The notes: a model not told the origin generated them from the sequence alone. 64,000 nt of DNA from JASSUD01 sp031963405 (GCA_031963405.1 JASSUJ010000001.1:2232001-2296000); one strand, 5' to 3'; positions 34,849-43,764 are shown, numbered from the stretch's first letter. Translations and numbers: made by a program.

Positions 34849-35874
34849 ATGCAACAAAGATTTTTCATCAAACCATTTGCCGCAGCAGGCGACCGCGAAA
34901 GCGTACCAAGCGACACCCAAGCCACAGGCGATGTCAGCTATGAGCAAGGCTATGGATACGACTATCAGCGCGATCAAGCGACCGACCCCCTCGCCAAACC
35001 CATTGAGCGCAACAAACACAATGCACTGCTCCACGACATTACCGAAGTGTTGCAGCAATATCAGATGTTCGGAACGCCTGAATGGATTAATGAATCAGAT
35101 AACGAAGGGAAAGCCTACCCTTATGCACGACGCACACGTGTGCGATACCAAGCAAACAAAGCAGGCCCTTGGGAAGTGTATGAATCCCTCATTGATAACA
35201 ATACTGCTGCGCCAAGCGACACGACAAAGTGGGCAATTGTCGCATCGACGGTAGCCTCTCAAGAACAAGCGCTGGCCGGAACAGACAATGGCACCATCAT
35301 GACGCCGTTACGCGTTGCTCAAGCCACTGCTAACAAACAACCCACTCTAGGCTATACACCCGTTCAGCAAGGAACGGGCATCGATCAAAAGTCGAATGTC
35401 ATCAAAATTGGCTGGTCTAAGCAAGACAGACTTAAGGCAACGGTAGATGATACCGATCAGGGAAATTTCGTCTTCGATAATCAGCTTGCCAGTTATGCAA
35501 GCATTGATTATGTGGATAAACATTATCTCAAACCAGAAGACGCTGATAACCGTTACCTGACTCCTCAGCAAGGTGATGAGCGCTACTGGAAGCGAGACGA
35601 AATGAACTTTCCAGAACTCAAGTCAGGTTATCAAGTATTCCCCAGTGGCTTAATTGTGCAGTGGGGTAATGTGATTGTACCGGCTAGAGGCGGTGAGATA
35701 TTGTTTCCAATCAGTTTTCCGAAAGAGGCATGGGTGGTGCAATTAACGTGCACCAAAGGGGCCAATATCGTTGGCTACTCTAAATTAGATCAGTCTAAGT
35801 TCTTTGCGGAGTCCATTACCTGGACAGGAGGTCAATACGATACGCGGACCGGTTGGCTTGCATTTGGCTGTTAA
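34849..35874 (+). CDS. Tail fibre protein
   Basis: The 341 residues begin with a conserved attachment domain (MQQRFFIKPFAAAGDRESVP, VSYEQGYGYDYQRDQATDP), followed by a repetitive shaft with GTIMTPLRVAQATANKQ and LKPEDADNRYLTPQQGDERY, and a receptor-binding end with FPSGLIVQWGNVIVP-type Gp53-like sequence. It probably determines host binding; the fibre assembly gene follows. Confidence 0.9.
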   Translation: MQQRFFIKPFAAAGDRESVPSDTQATGDVSYEQGYGYDYQRDQATDPLAKPIERNKHNALLHDITEVLQQYQMFGTPEWINESDNEGKAYPYARRTRVRYQANKAGPWEVYESLIDNNTAAPSDTTKWAIVASTVASQEQALAGTDNGTIMTPLRVAQATANKQPTLGYTPVQQGTGIDQKSNVIKIGWSKQDRLKATVDDTDQGNFVFDNQLASYASIDYVDKHYLKPEDADNRYLTPQQGDERYWKRDEMNFPELKSGYQVFPSGLIVQWGNVIVPARGGEILFPISFPKEAWVVQLTCTKGANIVGYSKLDQSKFFAESITWTGGQYDTRTGWLAFGC

Positions 35875-35894
35875 AAGGCATCAGGAGATTAAGA

Positions 35895-36497
35895 ATGACA
35901 CTGTATTACTCAGCTACCACCCGTGGATTTTATGACAGCCAAATTCATGAAGATAAAGCGCTGCCTGCTGATGCGGTAGAAATCACGGCAGAAGAACATC
36001 AAGCCTTACTTCAAGCCAATGCTCGAGGCGACTGGATTGAGCCTGATGAAACAGGCTATCCACAAGCTGTATTTCCCTCACCTGATGAAGCGTTAGCTAC
36101 GATCAAAGAGATGGCACTTAATCGCCTTGCTGGCATTGCGCAATCTCAACGCCAACAAGTGGCTGGCACACACGATGAGATGGAGATAGCAGGTTGGTTG
36201 AATAAATTCCGTATGGCTCAGGCGTGGCGATTAGGAACTGCGACGCAAGCCGAGCAAAGTGCGCTTGAAATGGAAAGAGCAGCGCGGGCGCTGAATGAAA
36301 GTATGGAAGATTTTTGCGACGACGTGTTTAAGCGTGGTGGGCAACTCATAAAAGCCATAGGCGTCATTGATGGCCTAAAACATCAAGCTAGACAGGCTGT
36401 GCATCAGGTTAACAATCAGGTTGAAGTAGACGAATTAATTAAGGATTTTAATATGCAGTTAAACGCTGTACTCGTCAACCTTGAGGAGGCAACATGA
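35895..36497 (+). CDS. Tail fibre assembly protein
   Basis: The 200 residues match the Caudo_TAP chaperone family: LYYSATTRGFYDSQIHEDKA, LPADAVEITAEEHQALLQAN. The C-terminal half is a long helical extension. AGGAGATTAAG lies before ATG 35895. The start 21 bases after the fibre stop supports co-translation. Confidence 0.9.
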   Translation: MTLYYSATTRGFYDSQIHEDKALPADAVEITAEEHQALLQANARGDWIEPDETGYPQAVFPSPDEALATIKEMALNRLAGIAQSQRQQVAGTHDEMEIAGWLNKFRMAQAWRLGTATQAEQSALEMERAARALNESMEDFCDDVFKRGGQLIKAIGVIDGLKHQARQAVHQVNNQVEVDELIKDFNMQLNAVLVNLEEAT

Positions 36498-37051
36498 CTT
36501 TTATTCAATCCTTAGCGCTTTATCCGCTGATGGCGTTAGTTTCCTTACTTTTTACAGCCTTCGCCATGCTGGCGGTTAACTGGTGGGCACCTTTATTCGC
36601 TGATGACAAAGGCAACCTACCCGACTGGCTTAAATGGTTTCAACCCTTTGATTCATCATTAGATGAGGCGTGGCGAGGGGGTTACCTTGACCCCTCATGG
36701 GGTGCTTCTCCGGTTAAACGCTACCTTGCTCGCGTGTATTGGATTTATCGCAATCCGGCTTCTGGCTTTGATTATTGGGTATTGGGCGTACCGTTTGAGG
36801 CCAGACAATGGCGTGTTATCCGATATATTGATACGCCTCAACTGGTGCTATTTGTAGCGATTGGTAACAGTTTTAACGTCTATTACCATGGCCGCTTAGG
36901 CATGCTCAAACTCGGTTGGAAAGCTTGGAATCGTTGGGATGGCAAAGGCTGGCATGCCCCTAACTGGCAGCGTTATGCACGCCTGCCACTGTGTTTCACC
37001 GTGAGTCCTTTTAAACGACGGCTTGCCCCTGATAAACGCAAGACTAGATAG
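36494..37051 (+). CDS. Phage membrane protein (DUF7338-like)
   Basis: The 185 residues have an N-terminal membrane segment (ALYPLMALVSLLFTAFAMLA) and a Trp/Tyr-rich domain (WLKWFQPFDSSLDEAWR, YWVLGVPFEARQWRVIRYID) ending in a basic tail. Similar proteins lie before lysis genes in many phages. Function unknown. It overlaps the fibre assembly gene by four bases. Confidence 0.75.
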   Translation: MTFIQSLALYPLMALVSLLFTAFAMLAVNWWAPLFADDKGNLPDWLKWFQPFDSSLDEAWRGGYLDPSWGASPVKRYLARVYWIYRNPASGFDYWVLGVPFEARQWRVIRYIDTPQLVLFVAIGNSFNVYYHGRLGMLKLGWKAWNRWDGKGWHAPNWQRYARLPLCFTVSPFKRRLAPDKRKTR

Positions 37052-37132
37052 TTAAATTTATCTCTATCAACCAGAAAGCCCCAACTGTGACGAGCAGTGA
37101 ACTGACCCCAAAAACTTAGACGGTTAAAGTAG

Positions 37133-37969
37133 CTAACAATGAAAGGACTGAATTCGGTATTGCACCGGGCTCAGTCCTTTTAGTTTGAGTTTGATGCGTT
37201 CATGATTGTAGTAGTAGATGTATTTGCTCAAACCTGCTTGTAACTCGTCAATATTACGAAATGTATTCAAATAAAAAAACTCAGATTTTAGTGTACCGAA
37301 GAAGCTCTCCATAGCCGCATTATCAAGACAGTTTCCTTTGCGAGACATACTCTGCGTGATACCTTTTTTCGCGAGCAGTTCTCGATAGGCGGCCATTTGA
37401 TATTGCCATCCCTGATCTGAGTGCATGATTGGCTTGTCATGAGGCTGCAAACAGATAAAGGCTTTATTAAGCATGGTGCTTATCATCTCGAACGCAGGGC
37501 GCTGTGCGATTTGGTAGGAGATGATCTCTCCGTTGTACAAGTCCATCACGGGCGAGAGATACAACTTCTGGCCGTAGACATTGAATTCCGTTACATCCGT
37601 TACCCATTTATGGTTGGGGCGCTGGGCGCTAAATTGTCGTTGCAAGACATTGGGGGCTATGCGTCCTAACGCCCCTTTATAGGAACGGTATTTTTTAATA
37701 CGTACCAACGATTTGAGCTTGAGCTGCCCCATCAAACGCTGGATTGTTTTATGGTTGATTGAATGTCCATTCTGCCGAATCACACTCGTGATACGTCGAT
37801 AGCCATACCGTCCCTTATGCTGCGTAAAAACAGCCTGAATCTGCGCTTTGATCGCTAGATATTTATCGCCCCGCTGTAACGCTTTTTGTTGGTAGTAAAA
37901 GGTACTGCGTGCGAGGCCTGCTACTTTGAGTAAGCTGCTAAGGGGGTACTGGTGCCTTAATCCAAACAC
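37133..37969 (-). CDS. IS3-family transposase catalytic part (OrfB)
   Basis: The 278 residues hold the HTH_21 segment (SLLKVAGLARSTFYYQQKAL) and the rve integrase core with DDE residues in HKWVTDVTEFNVYG, PIMHSDQGWQYQ and DNAAMESFFGTLKSE. The GTG start shares one base with the OrfA stop (TAGTG). It is normally made as an OrfAB fusion. Confidence 0.92.
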   Translation of the reverse strand: MFGLRHQYPLSSLLKVAGLARSTFYYQQKALQRGDKYLAIKAQIQAVFTQHKGRYGYRRITSVIRQNGHSINHKTIQRLMGQLKLKSLVRIKKYRSYKGALGRIAPNVLQRQFSAQRPNHKWVTDVTEFNVYGQKLYLSPVMDLYNGEIISYQIAQRPAFEMISTMLNKAFICLQPHDKPIMHSDQGWQYQMAAYRELLAKKGITQSMSRKGNCLDNAAMESFFGTLKSEFFYLNTFRNIDELQAGLSKYIYYYNHERIKLKLKGLSPVQYRIQSFHC

Positions 37970-38496
37970 TATTTGTGCTTTCTGCGCTGTGCTGCCCGCT
38001 GGTCCGCTTGAATTAAGGCTTTGAGCTTTTTTAAGTAGGTGTTTTCCATGCGCAAATAATTCAGCTCTTCCTCAAGTACCTGTTCGCGCGTGCGCGTCTG
38101 TACATTTCCAGATTTGGGCGAGGTAGGGGGGGATGGTGGCATTTTTTTGCGGCGTCCTTGTTGGCGGGGAGAGAGGGCTTGTATACCTCCCGCATCATAA
38201 TGACGTTTCCAGATACCCAGAATACCTACATTGCGAATATCAAAATAGGCTGCCGTTTCTCGATGCGACAGCGCGTGCTCCTGCATATGCTTTAGTACTG
38301 AAAGCTTGAATTGGGCGCTGTAGTTGCCGTACTTCTTTTTGAGGCTCGCTTCCCCATGCACGCGGTAGGCGGCCACCCACTTACGCAACATTCCATGTTC
38401 CACGCCATATTGCTGTGCCACGGCCCTGCCACTCTTCATGCCAGATAAATAGCTTTGAATGGCCGATAACTTAAATGCCTCGCTGTATTTACTCAT
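37969..38496 (-). CDS. IS3-family transposase DNA-binding part (OrfA)
   Basis: The 175 residues contain two helix-turn-helix segments (SYLSGMKSGRAVAQQYGVEH, KHMQEHALSHRETAAYFDIR) and a C-terminal leucine-zipper-like helix (LEEELNYLRMENTYLKKLKA), the IS150 group plan. A AAA AAG on the minus strand (38032-38026), in phase, permits -1 slippage; the -1 frame is open through to OrfB. Confidence 0.9.
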   Translation of the reverse strand: MSKYSEAFKLSAIQSYLSGMKSGRAVAQQYGVEHGMLRKWVAAYRVHGEASLKKKYGNYSAQFKLSVLKHMQEHALSHRETAAYFDIRNVGILGIWKRHYDAGGIQALSPRQQGRRKKMPPSPPTSPKSGNVQTRTREQVLEEELNYLRMENTYLKKLKALIQADQRAAQRRKHK

Positions 38497-38625
38497 AAAA
38501 AAACCCAAAAAATTAGATTGGTGTCCAACTTTTTGGGGGCACTTCACAGTTGGGGCTTTCTGTTTTTCATCCTCTGAAGCAACCAGAAGGAAGAACATGA
38601 ATTTAGCAAAGAAATGGTGAACGCA

Positions 38626-38733
38626 ATGAAATTATTCGTTGAGCACAAGTCGCTACGCTATGCGTATTACCTCGGCCTGGGCGTTATTTATTTGTTTGGT
38701 TTTGTCGCACTGGTTAAAGCGCTTAAAGGGTAA
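38626..38733 (+). CDS. Tiny membrane protein of the lysis region
   Basis: A 35-codon frame (MKLFVEHKSLRYAYYLGLGV) holds one hydrophobic helix and ends VKALKG. ATG 38614 (two codons ATG GTG) is an alternative. It precedes the holin gene, and small membrane peptides are common there. No homologue is recognised. Confidence 0.45.
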   Translation: MKLFVEHKSLRYAYYLGLGVIYLFGFVALVKALKG

Positions 38734-38775
38734 GCCGTTTATTCCAAGAGGGTAATTGTTTATTAAGAGATCAAG

Positions 38776-39141
38776 ATGGCCGAACCTTTTTCGTCTAGCT
38801 CAATCGCAACAGGGTTGGCACTCGCCTGCGGGGTGAGTCTAGCCAGCTTTTTCCCTGGCGTTGACGGTAATGCGCTAGTCGGCGCATTTGCAGGCGCAGC
38901 CGTTTTTGTGCTGCATGCGCCGACTTTACGCTTAGCACTGCGCATTAGCTATTTTGCGCTTTCTATTGTGGCGGGTTATTTAGCCGCACCCGAGCTAACC
39001 CAATGGCTGCCTATCCATGAACACGGTATTTCCGCTTTTATTGCGTCAGCTGCAGTGATTACCCTCACGCACAAAGGCTTGGATGCGCTTAACAAGCTAG
39101 ATCTGTTCGACTGGCTCAAGCGTGGGAGGCAGCCTAAATGA
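38776..39141 (+). CDS. Putative holin
   Basis: The 121 residues have three likely membrane helices (GLALACGVSLASFFPGV, ALVGAFAGAAVFVLHAP with LALRISYFALSIVAGYLAA, and ISAFIASAAVITLTHKG) and a charged C-terminus. It matches the 'putative phage holin' type and is the first of two adjacent holin-like genes. Holins time lysis by making the inner membrane permeable. Confidence 0.82.
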   Translation: MAEPFSSSSIATGLALACGVSLASFFPGVDGNALVGAFAGAAVFVLHAPTLRLALRISYFALSIVAGYLAAPELTQWLPIHEHGISAFIASAAVITLTHKGLDALNKLDLFDWLKRGRQPK

Positions 39142-39425
39142 ATCAAGTGTTGCTAATGCTCAATGCGCTCGCTGCTTTAGGCATTACGTTGCGCTTACTC
39201 ACTTATCAACGTAGCGAATCACCGCATAACTGGCGTATGGCGCTTTTAGCTTATGGGCTCATTGTCGCGTGCGGGATCACGGTAATACGCACGGTCTGCC
39301 GCCAATATACCGGGCCTGTTGATCTGTCTGAAGTGATGCTCAAATTCGCGCTATTGCTAGTGATATGGCGCGTACGCGGCAATGTCGCTTGCTTGGTGCA
39401 TCTCGGAAAATGTAATGAATGCTGA
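39138..39425 (+). CDS. Second holin-like membrane protein
   Basis: The 95 residues have three hydrophobic stretches (VLLMLNALAALGITLRLLTY, MALLAYGLIVACGITVI, MLKFALLLVIWRVRGNVA) and fit the Phage_holin_3-type pattern. It overlaps the first holin by four bases and the lysozyme start by 11. It may be the holin proper or an antiholin. Confidence 0.8.
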   Translation: MNQVLLMLNALAALGITLRLLTYQRSESPHNWRMALLAYGLIVACGITVIRTVCRQYTGPVDLSEVMLKFALLLVIWRVRGNVACLVHLGKCNEC

Positions 39426-39840
39426 ACAAATCGCGCTACTGTGTGCAGAACTCAAGCGTGATGAAGGGGTACGGCTGAAGCCTTATCGAGATACGGTCGA
39501 CAAGCTCACGATTGGTACGGGGCGTAACTTAGATGATGTGGGGATCAGTGACGCCGAAAATGATTATTTATTAATCAATGACATTCACCGCGTGGAGCGA
39601 GACCTTGATCAATATTTGCCGTGGTGGCGCGGGTTAGATGACGTACGTCAGCGAGTACTCGCCAATATGTGCTTTAACTTAGGTATTGGTAAATTACTTG
39701 GCTTTAAGCAAACGTTACAACTCATTCAAAGCGACCAATACGAAGCAGCGGCGAGGGCGATGTTGACGTCTAAATGGGCTAGCCAAGTTAAACAACGCGC
39801 AGTGCGGTTAGCCAATATGATGAGGATAGGGCAAGCATGA
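39415..39840 (+). CDS. T4-type endolysin (glycoside hydrolase 24)
   Basis: The 141 residues cleave the glycan strands of peptidoglycan. The catalytic triad Glu17-Asp26-Thr32 is seen in DEGVRLKPYRDTVDKLTIGTG with T4 spacing, followed by CFNLGIGKLLGFKQTL. No signal or anchor is present, so it needs the holin to leave the cell. ATG 39415 lies inside the end of the holin-like gene. Confidence 0.93.
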   Translation: MNAEQIALLCAELKRDEGVRLKPYRDTVDKLTIGTGRNLDDVGISDAENDYLLINDIHRVERDLDQYLPWWRGLDDVRQRVLANMCFNLGIGKLLGFKQTLQLIQSDQYEAAARAMLTSKWASQVKQRAVRLANMMRIGQA

Positions 39841-40370
39841 TAGGTTGGTTCATTCGTTTAGTGGGCGGGTCAAGGTTCACAATGACTGCACTGATGGGTG
39901 CGTTACTGGCTGGCAGTGCCGTCTGGCACTTTCAAACAATGCGTTATCAGGGAAAGCTCGCTCGCGCTGAAGCAGCACTTGCCACCTACCAATCTCAGAT
40001 CGCCACAGCGCAAGCCAAATTGGCCAATGCGCAAGCGCAAGTGGTCACGAAAGTGGAGGTTCGTTATCGTGATCGCATCAAAGTCGTCAAACAAAAAGGC
40101 GACACCATTATTAAAGAGGTACCTGTTTATGTCACCGAACAAGATGCTCGCCGCTTTGGCGTTAATGTTGGCTTCGTGCGCGTGTATAACGCCGCCTTCA
40201 CAGGGGAACCTGCCGGAGCCGCCGCCGAGTCTGACCGACAACCCGCCGGGCTTCCGTTTACTAAGCTTGGAGAAGTCAGTGCCTTCAACGCAAATATCTG
40301 CCGGCAGTGGCGAGAGCAGGCGTTAGGGTGGCAGAGGTTCTATCGGAAGTTGCGGGGAGTGGAAGATTAG
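39837..40370 (+). CDS. Inner-membrane spanin (Rz-like)
   Basis: The 177 residues have an N-terminal signal-anchor (MTALMGALLAGSAVWHFQTM), a long periplasmic coiled coil (LARAEAALATYQSQIATAQA) and a C-terminal domain with ICRQWREQALGWQRFY. With Rz1 it fuses the inner and outer membranes in the last step of lysis. It overlaps the lysozyme gene. Confidence 0.88.
   Translation: MIGWFIRLVGGSRFTMTALMGALLAGSAVWHFQTMRYQGKLARAEAALATYQSQIATAQAKLANAQAQVVTKVEVRYRDRIKVVKQKGDTIIKEVPVYVTEQDARRFGVNVGFVRVYNAAFTGEPAGAAAESDRQPAGLPFTKLGEVSAFNANICRQWREQALGWQRFYRKLRGVED
40129..40326 (+). CDS. Outer-membrane spanin lipoprotein (Rz1-like), embedded
   Basis: Wholly inside the Rz-like gene in another frame. The 65 residues start MSPNKMLAALALMLASCACI, a signal with lipobox LASC, followed by the proline-rich stretch LPEPPPSLTDNPPG typical of Rz1. 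AGAGGT lies before the ATG. Confidence 0.82.
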   Translation: MSPNKMLAALALMLASCACITPPSQGNLPEPPPSLTDNPPGFRLLSLEKSVPSTQISAGSGESRR

Positions 40371-40467
40371 CGCCGCTACAGACTACCGGGTTACTTCTCA
40401 TTGTCGTGGGATTTAGCCATTCAGTAGAGAGCGGCTGTGTTCAAATAGCGTATGGGCATGATCGCTG

Positions 40468-40755
40468 ATGGCTTGTTTCCCTGTACAAGTCTCCTTAGCT
40501 TGCGCAACACACAACTCTCGTCTGTGCTCGCCATTCCTTTTGATTGTTAGTATGACCATCCTTGTGTTCTATGTATTCATGTTTATCAACAAAGGCGCTA
40601 ATATTTTTGAAGCATCAAATAAAATTTCTTTGCAAGAATGGGGTGGGTGCGGCTTCCTGCTTCTTCCTGCCCTTTGTCTAATGGGATACGGGCTAGCAAG
40701 GCCATTTCTAAAAATTATTCATGACTTTTTTAAGTCCAAAGATATTAAGGATTAA
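40468..40755 (+). CDS. Small two-helix membrane protein, hypothetical
   Basis: The 95 residues have hydrophobic segments SPFLLIVSMTILVFYVFMFI and GFLLLPALCLMGYGLA and a Lys-rich end. No clear ribosome site precedes ATG 40468; ATG 40552 would cut the first segment. It follows the lysis cassette and its role is unknown. Confidence 0.5.
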   Translation: MACFPVQVSLACATHNSRLCSPFLLIVSMTILVFYVFMFINKGANIFEASNKISLQEWGGCGFLLLPALCLMGYGLARPFLKIIHDFFKSKDIKD

Positions 40756-40788
40756 AAGCAGAGAAAATGATTTAATAAATAATATGGC

Positions 40789-41046
40789 TTAATGACAAAT
40801 TCGCGTGTCGCTAAGCCAAGTGCTACTGAAATAGAACAGGGTATGCGCGTAATTTTCTGTAGTTTTTTTAGCGCAACCTCTCTGCTCTTTTATCGTCTTT
40901 TCAGCTTCATCGGCGCATAGCATAGTTAAATCGTCTTCCATGACAACCGCCCCATCATTAAACGCATCTTGCACTTCTTGCGCAACCCGACCAAGTGATT
41001 GTCGCAGTTGATTAACTAGCGCTAACAGGCAACTTCGGTTAGTCAT
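40789..41046 (-). CDS. Hypothetical protein
   Basis: The 85 residues begin MTNRSCLLALVNQLRQSLGR and include an acidic middle (AVVMEDDLTMLCADEAEK). It is divergent from the regulator at 41187 and shares its upstream region, so it could be regulated with it. No family is recognised. Confidence 0.45.
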   Translation of the reverse strand: MTNRSCLLALVNQLRQSLGRVAQEVQDAFNDGAVVMEDDLTMLCADEAEKTIKEQRGCAKKTTENYAHTLFYFSSTWLSDTRICH

Positions 41047-41186
41047 CTCGTCAGCCTGCCTCTATTTCACTTCTCATTCATATTCCTTATTTCACCCTAG
41101 AACGTTTTGCCTTTTAAAAAACTAAAATTAGCTTATATGGTTTACATATACGGATTACTTTATCTCGTTATGCTTTTTTCCATCCT

Positions 41187-41618
41187 ATGCCTACAAAAGG
41201 AGAAAAAGCCGCTTTTACACAACGCTTGCAAATAACTTTAAATCAGTTTGCCGCGCTGCATCCCAACCTTAAAGCGATTAAGGGCGGAACGGATTTAGCG
41301 CGGCAGTTTAATTTAAAACATACCGGCAATAGTGGAGTAACGCCGCAAGCCACGCATAAATGGCTCACCGGCCAAGTTATACCGACTACAGACAAAATTA
41401 ACACCCTAGCCGAATGGCTAGGGGTGACAGCGCATTGGCTACATTATGGGCCGCCGCCTGCACGACCAATAATTAAGCGTCATCAGGCAGAAAAAATAAA
41501 ATACCCGCCTTCACCGCAGGCATTAAAGCTCATCGAAGAAATTGAAGCGTTGCCAGCGCATCAGCGTTATTTGATTGAGGAATTAGTGAGGCAGTTTTTA
41601 GGCAATCTTCCTGAATAA
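41187..41618 (+). CDS. Helix-turn-helix regulator
   Basis: The 143 residues have a HTH of XRE type (GGTDLARQFNLKHTG, GVTPQATHKWLTGQVIPTTDKINTLAEWLGV) and a helical C-terminus (EEIEALPAHQRYLIEELVRQ) that may dimerise. It lies outside the late operon near the right end, where lysogen-expressed genes are found. Its target is unknown; it does not obviously belong to the early operators. Confidence 0.82.
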   Translation: MPTKGEKAAFTQRLQITLNQFAALHPNLKAIKGGTDLARQFNLKHTGNSGVTPQATHKWLTGQVIPTTDKINTLAEWLGVTAHWLHYGPPPARPIIKRHQAEKIKYPPSPQALKLIEEIEALPAHQRYLIEELVRQFLGNLPE

Positions 41619-41814
41619 AGGCTTTCAATAATTAGACGCTGATTTCATGTTGAAGATATTTTGATTGAGTGACTAAGGTCTTTTGCTGAAATAATGAAAT
41701 AGCGAAATACTCAGGTTGTAAACTGATAGCACTATAAGAGTTTTCCCCATATTGTCATGAGACAAAATTGCTATCGGCGCTTTTATAGAAAAGCGTTTGC
41801 ACAGAGGGAAAGCT

Positions 41815-42975
41815 ATGATTCAGGGTTTTAGGCCAGCAGAATTAAAGAGCAATGCAGCAACGCTATCAGTTGATTTTGAACCGCAATTTTCTCAAGATTT
41901 TTTAGGCAACTTTATTAGTGTACCTAATAAAGAAGATGTTTTAGCACGAGCAAAAATCACTAAAGAAAAACGTGTTGATCCCTTTGTGCAATCTTTAGTA
42001 AGAAGTGAAAGCCAGACTTTATGCCATCTCAATCTCTATACAGGCGGGCCTAAAACGTTAGAGACAGAGAAAAAAGTCATCGTCAAAGAAGAAGCTCAAT
42101 CTTCTGCTTTAACTTTTTTCAAATCTGTTTTTTCTCGATCTTCTCCATTATCTAAGCCTATTGAAGATAAGGTGCTCAACGCGCTCAATAAAATGAGTAC
42201 GAGCTTAGATAAAACGTATAGAAGTGACATCAATAATGAAAATGGATTAAAGCCAGAATCTAGGCAAAGAGACTTTAATGTATACAAAGATGCTCAGCAT
42301 CTGATTAGAGAAGCTCATGCAGCTTATCTGAGAGAAACGAATCAGACTCAGCAAGTCCCTTCAGCTCCTTATATGCGTGGCTATGTGCCAGGTCGGCTTG
42401 GCTGCGATCAGAGTATGCCAAATGCTGGGCTAGTTAAAACGTTTTCGGAAGCTTGGGACGAATTAAATACTTTCGTTAACCAAATTGAGTTAGACCCTGA
42501 GCCCGATGAGCATAAGGCAAAAATTAGCGCCTTTACTCTCGGTTATAAGGTCAGCGCAACGTTAGGGAAAAGCGAGACAATAACTATCGGCCTTGCTATA
42601 GTTCAATTCTTTCTTGAAATGGATACATTTCGAGGCATTCGCAATATAGCGTATGAAAATGCGTTTAGAAAAACAGTAAAACAAAACTTAAAATCAGCGT
42701 TAGAGGTCAATATGAGCGGTATCGGGGGAATTCCTGCCGAGCGATTTGATTATGCTGCAGGGCAAATTCATGGCTCAGTGGACAGGGTAAATGATAAAAC
42801 AGACGCTATTCTTGATGAATTAAAAAGCATTAAGCAAGAAGTTGATAAAATGAAGAAGCAGCAAGAGAAAGACAGAGCAGAAGCAGAGGCAAAACATGCT
42901 CAAATAGCCAAGAATACAGCGTTGGAAACTATTGCCGCACTGCAGGCACAGGGTTTATTAGTAAAACTAGCTTAA
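41815..42975 (+). CDS. Prophage cargo protein, orphan, with C-terminal coiled coil
   Basis: No family is recognised in these 386 residues. They begin MIQGFRPAELKSNAATLSVD, contain a Ser-rich region near 100-120, a hydrophobic patch (ITIGLAIVQFFLEM) and a strong coiled coil near the end (ILDELKSIKQEVDKMKKQQE). Base composition is more AT-rich than the phage structural genes and like the orphan genes beyond attR. GAGGGAAAGCT precedes the ATG and a terminator follows. Its place suggests a lysogenic-conversion gene; a secreted or host-directed role is speculation. Confidence 0.7.
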   Translation: MIQGFRPAELKSNAATLSVDFEPQFSQDFLGNFISVPNKEDVLARAKITKEKRVDPFVQSLVRSESQTLCHLNLYTGGPKTLETEKKVIVKEEAQSSALTFFKSVFSRSSPLSKPIEDKVLNALNKMSTSLDKTYRSDINNENGLKPESRQRDFNVYKDAQHLIREAHAAYLRETNQTQQVPSAPYMRGYVPGRLGCDQSMPNAGLVKTFSEAWDELNTFVNQIELDPEPDEHKAKISAFTLGYKVSATLGKSETITIGLAIVQFFLEMDTFRGIRNIAYENAFRKTVKQNLKSALEVNMSGIGGIPAERFDYAAGQIHGSVDRVNDKTDAILDELKSIKQEVDKMKKQQEKDRAEAEAKHAQIAKNTALETIAALQAQGLLVKLA

Positions 42976-42999
42976 ATAGTTTCTTAACATCGTACACCG

Positions 43000-43023
43000 C
43001 CGCCGTTCAACGGCGGTTTTTTT
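43000..43023 (+). terminator. Rho-independent terminator after the cargo gene
   Basis: CCGCCG-TTCAA-CGGCGG followed by seven T, 24 bases after the stop codon at 42975. Confidence 0.88.
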
Positions 43024-43764
43024 ATTCTATATGAGTCAATTTTCTTTTATATCACTCTGCCGCCATGCCTGGCATAGTTGGCGCGATCAATAAGCTAATA
43101 GCAGCAATTGCCGTTACATACCGAAAAATGCAACTCTATCTCTATCTAAAGAGGAGGGTCGAGCTTATATTTGACCGATCATTTTTAAACTTATGGGATG
43201 GATTAAGAATGACAGCTTTACGCCAGCCTCTACCCGCAAACCCTTATGGAATATAGGCCGGATGCGGATTCGAGTCCCGCGCTTTTAACAATTACAATTT
43301 AAACTTGGTACAAGATGGCAAGTAGAGCAACATTCCTCTAGCTAGTATCATCAGTATTTCCAAACGATGTGGAGAAAAAAGAGAAATTTTCCAAACATGG
43401 TATTTATCCCTATTCACCAATCTAAACCCTTGCTACTGCTGGTGTTTCATCGGTCGTCGATAATTGAATGGGGATGATTTCATGGAAATTGATGAAATGC
43501 TTGGCAAGATAAAAGCAAGGAAGTAAAAAACGCCATTAGACAGCGGTTTTGGTATTATTCTTTGTATTCTGCACGTTGTGCGCTCCAAGACCATATATGC
43601 ACAGTACGACCAAAAATTGCTGGTTATTAGTGCGCGTGATCAAGCGTCATAGTTTGGGACAAATCTTGGGACAAATGAGGGGAAAGCAGGGAACTATAAG
43701 GGTATGAAGCCTCGTAAAATCAAGGCGCTAAGCCCCTAGCACTCCCTATATTCCCCTATATGAA
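43024..43764. other. Gene-free right end of the prophage
   Basis: No coding frame is supported; a 63-codon frame at 43065 lacks a ribosome site and family. At 43266-43285 a T-arm-like sequence (GCGGATTCGAGTCCCGC) resembles a broken tRNA 3' end. The candidate arm sites lie at 43653-43676. Confidence 0.5.
43653..43676. other. Candidate integrase arm-type sites near attR
   Basis: Tandem 12-bp units TTTGGGACAAAT and CTTGGGACAAAT match the pair near attL in sequence, spacing and orientation. They stand about 90 bases inside the core. Confidence 0.55.

Larger units (their letters stand above)
37098..38546 (-). mobile_element. IS3-family insertion sequence (IS150-like), 1,449 bp
   Basis: Terminal inverted repeats of 24 bases match at 20 positions (left TGAACTGACCCCAAAAACTT at 37098; right TGAAGTGCCCCCAAAAAGTT read from 38546). 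A 3-bp target duplication CAG flanks them (37095-37097, 38547-38549). It holds orfA and orfB on the minus strand with a frameshift heptamer. It appears intact. Confidence 0.9.
37072..38567 (+). terminator. Late terminator hairpin split by an IS element
   Basis: CAGAAAGCCCCAACTG (37072-37087) is a perfect inverted match of CAGTTGGGGCTTTCTG (38547-38562), which is followed by five T. Without the insertion and its CAG target copy they would form a 16-bp stem with a 7-base loop, a strong terminator between tail and lysis genes. Confidence 0.8.

Noticed and set aside
43065..43256. 63-codon frame in the prophage right end
   Set aside because: It lacks a ribosome site and conserved pattern and lies in gene-free DNA.
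43262..43290. tRNA-like T-arm (GCGGATTCGAGTCCCGC)
   Set aside because: No acceptor, D- or anticodon arms are present. At most it is a relic of an old att site.
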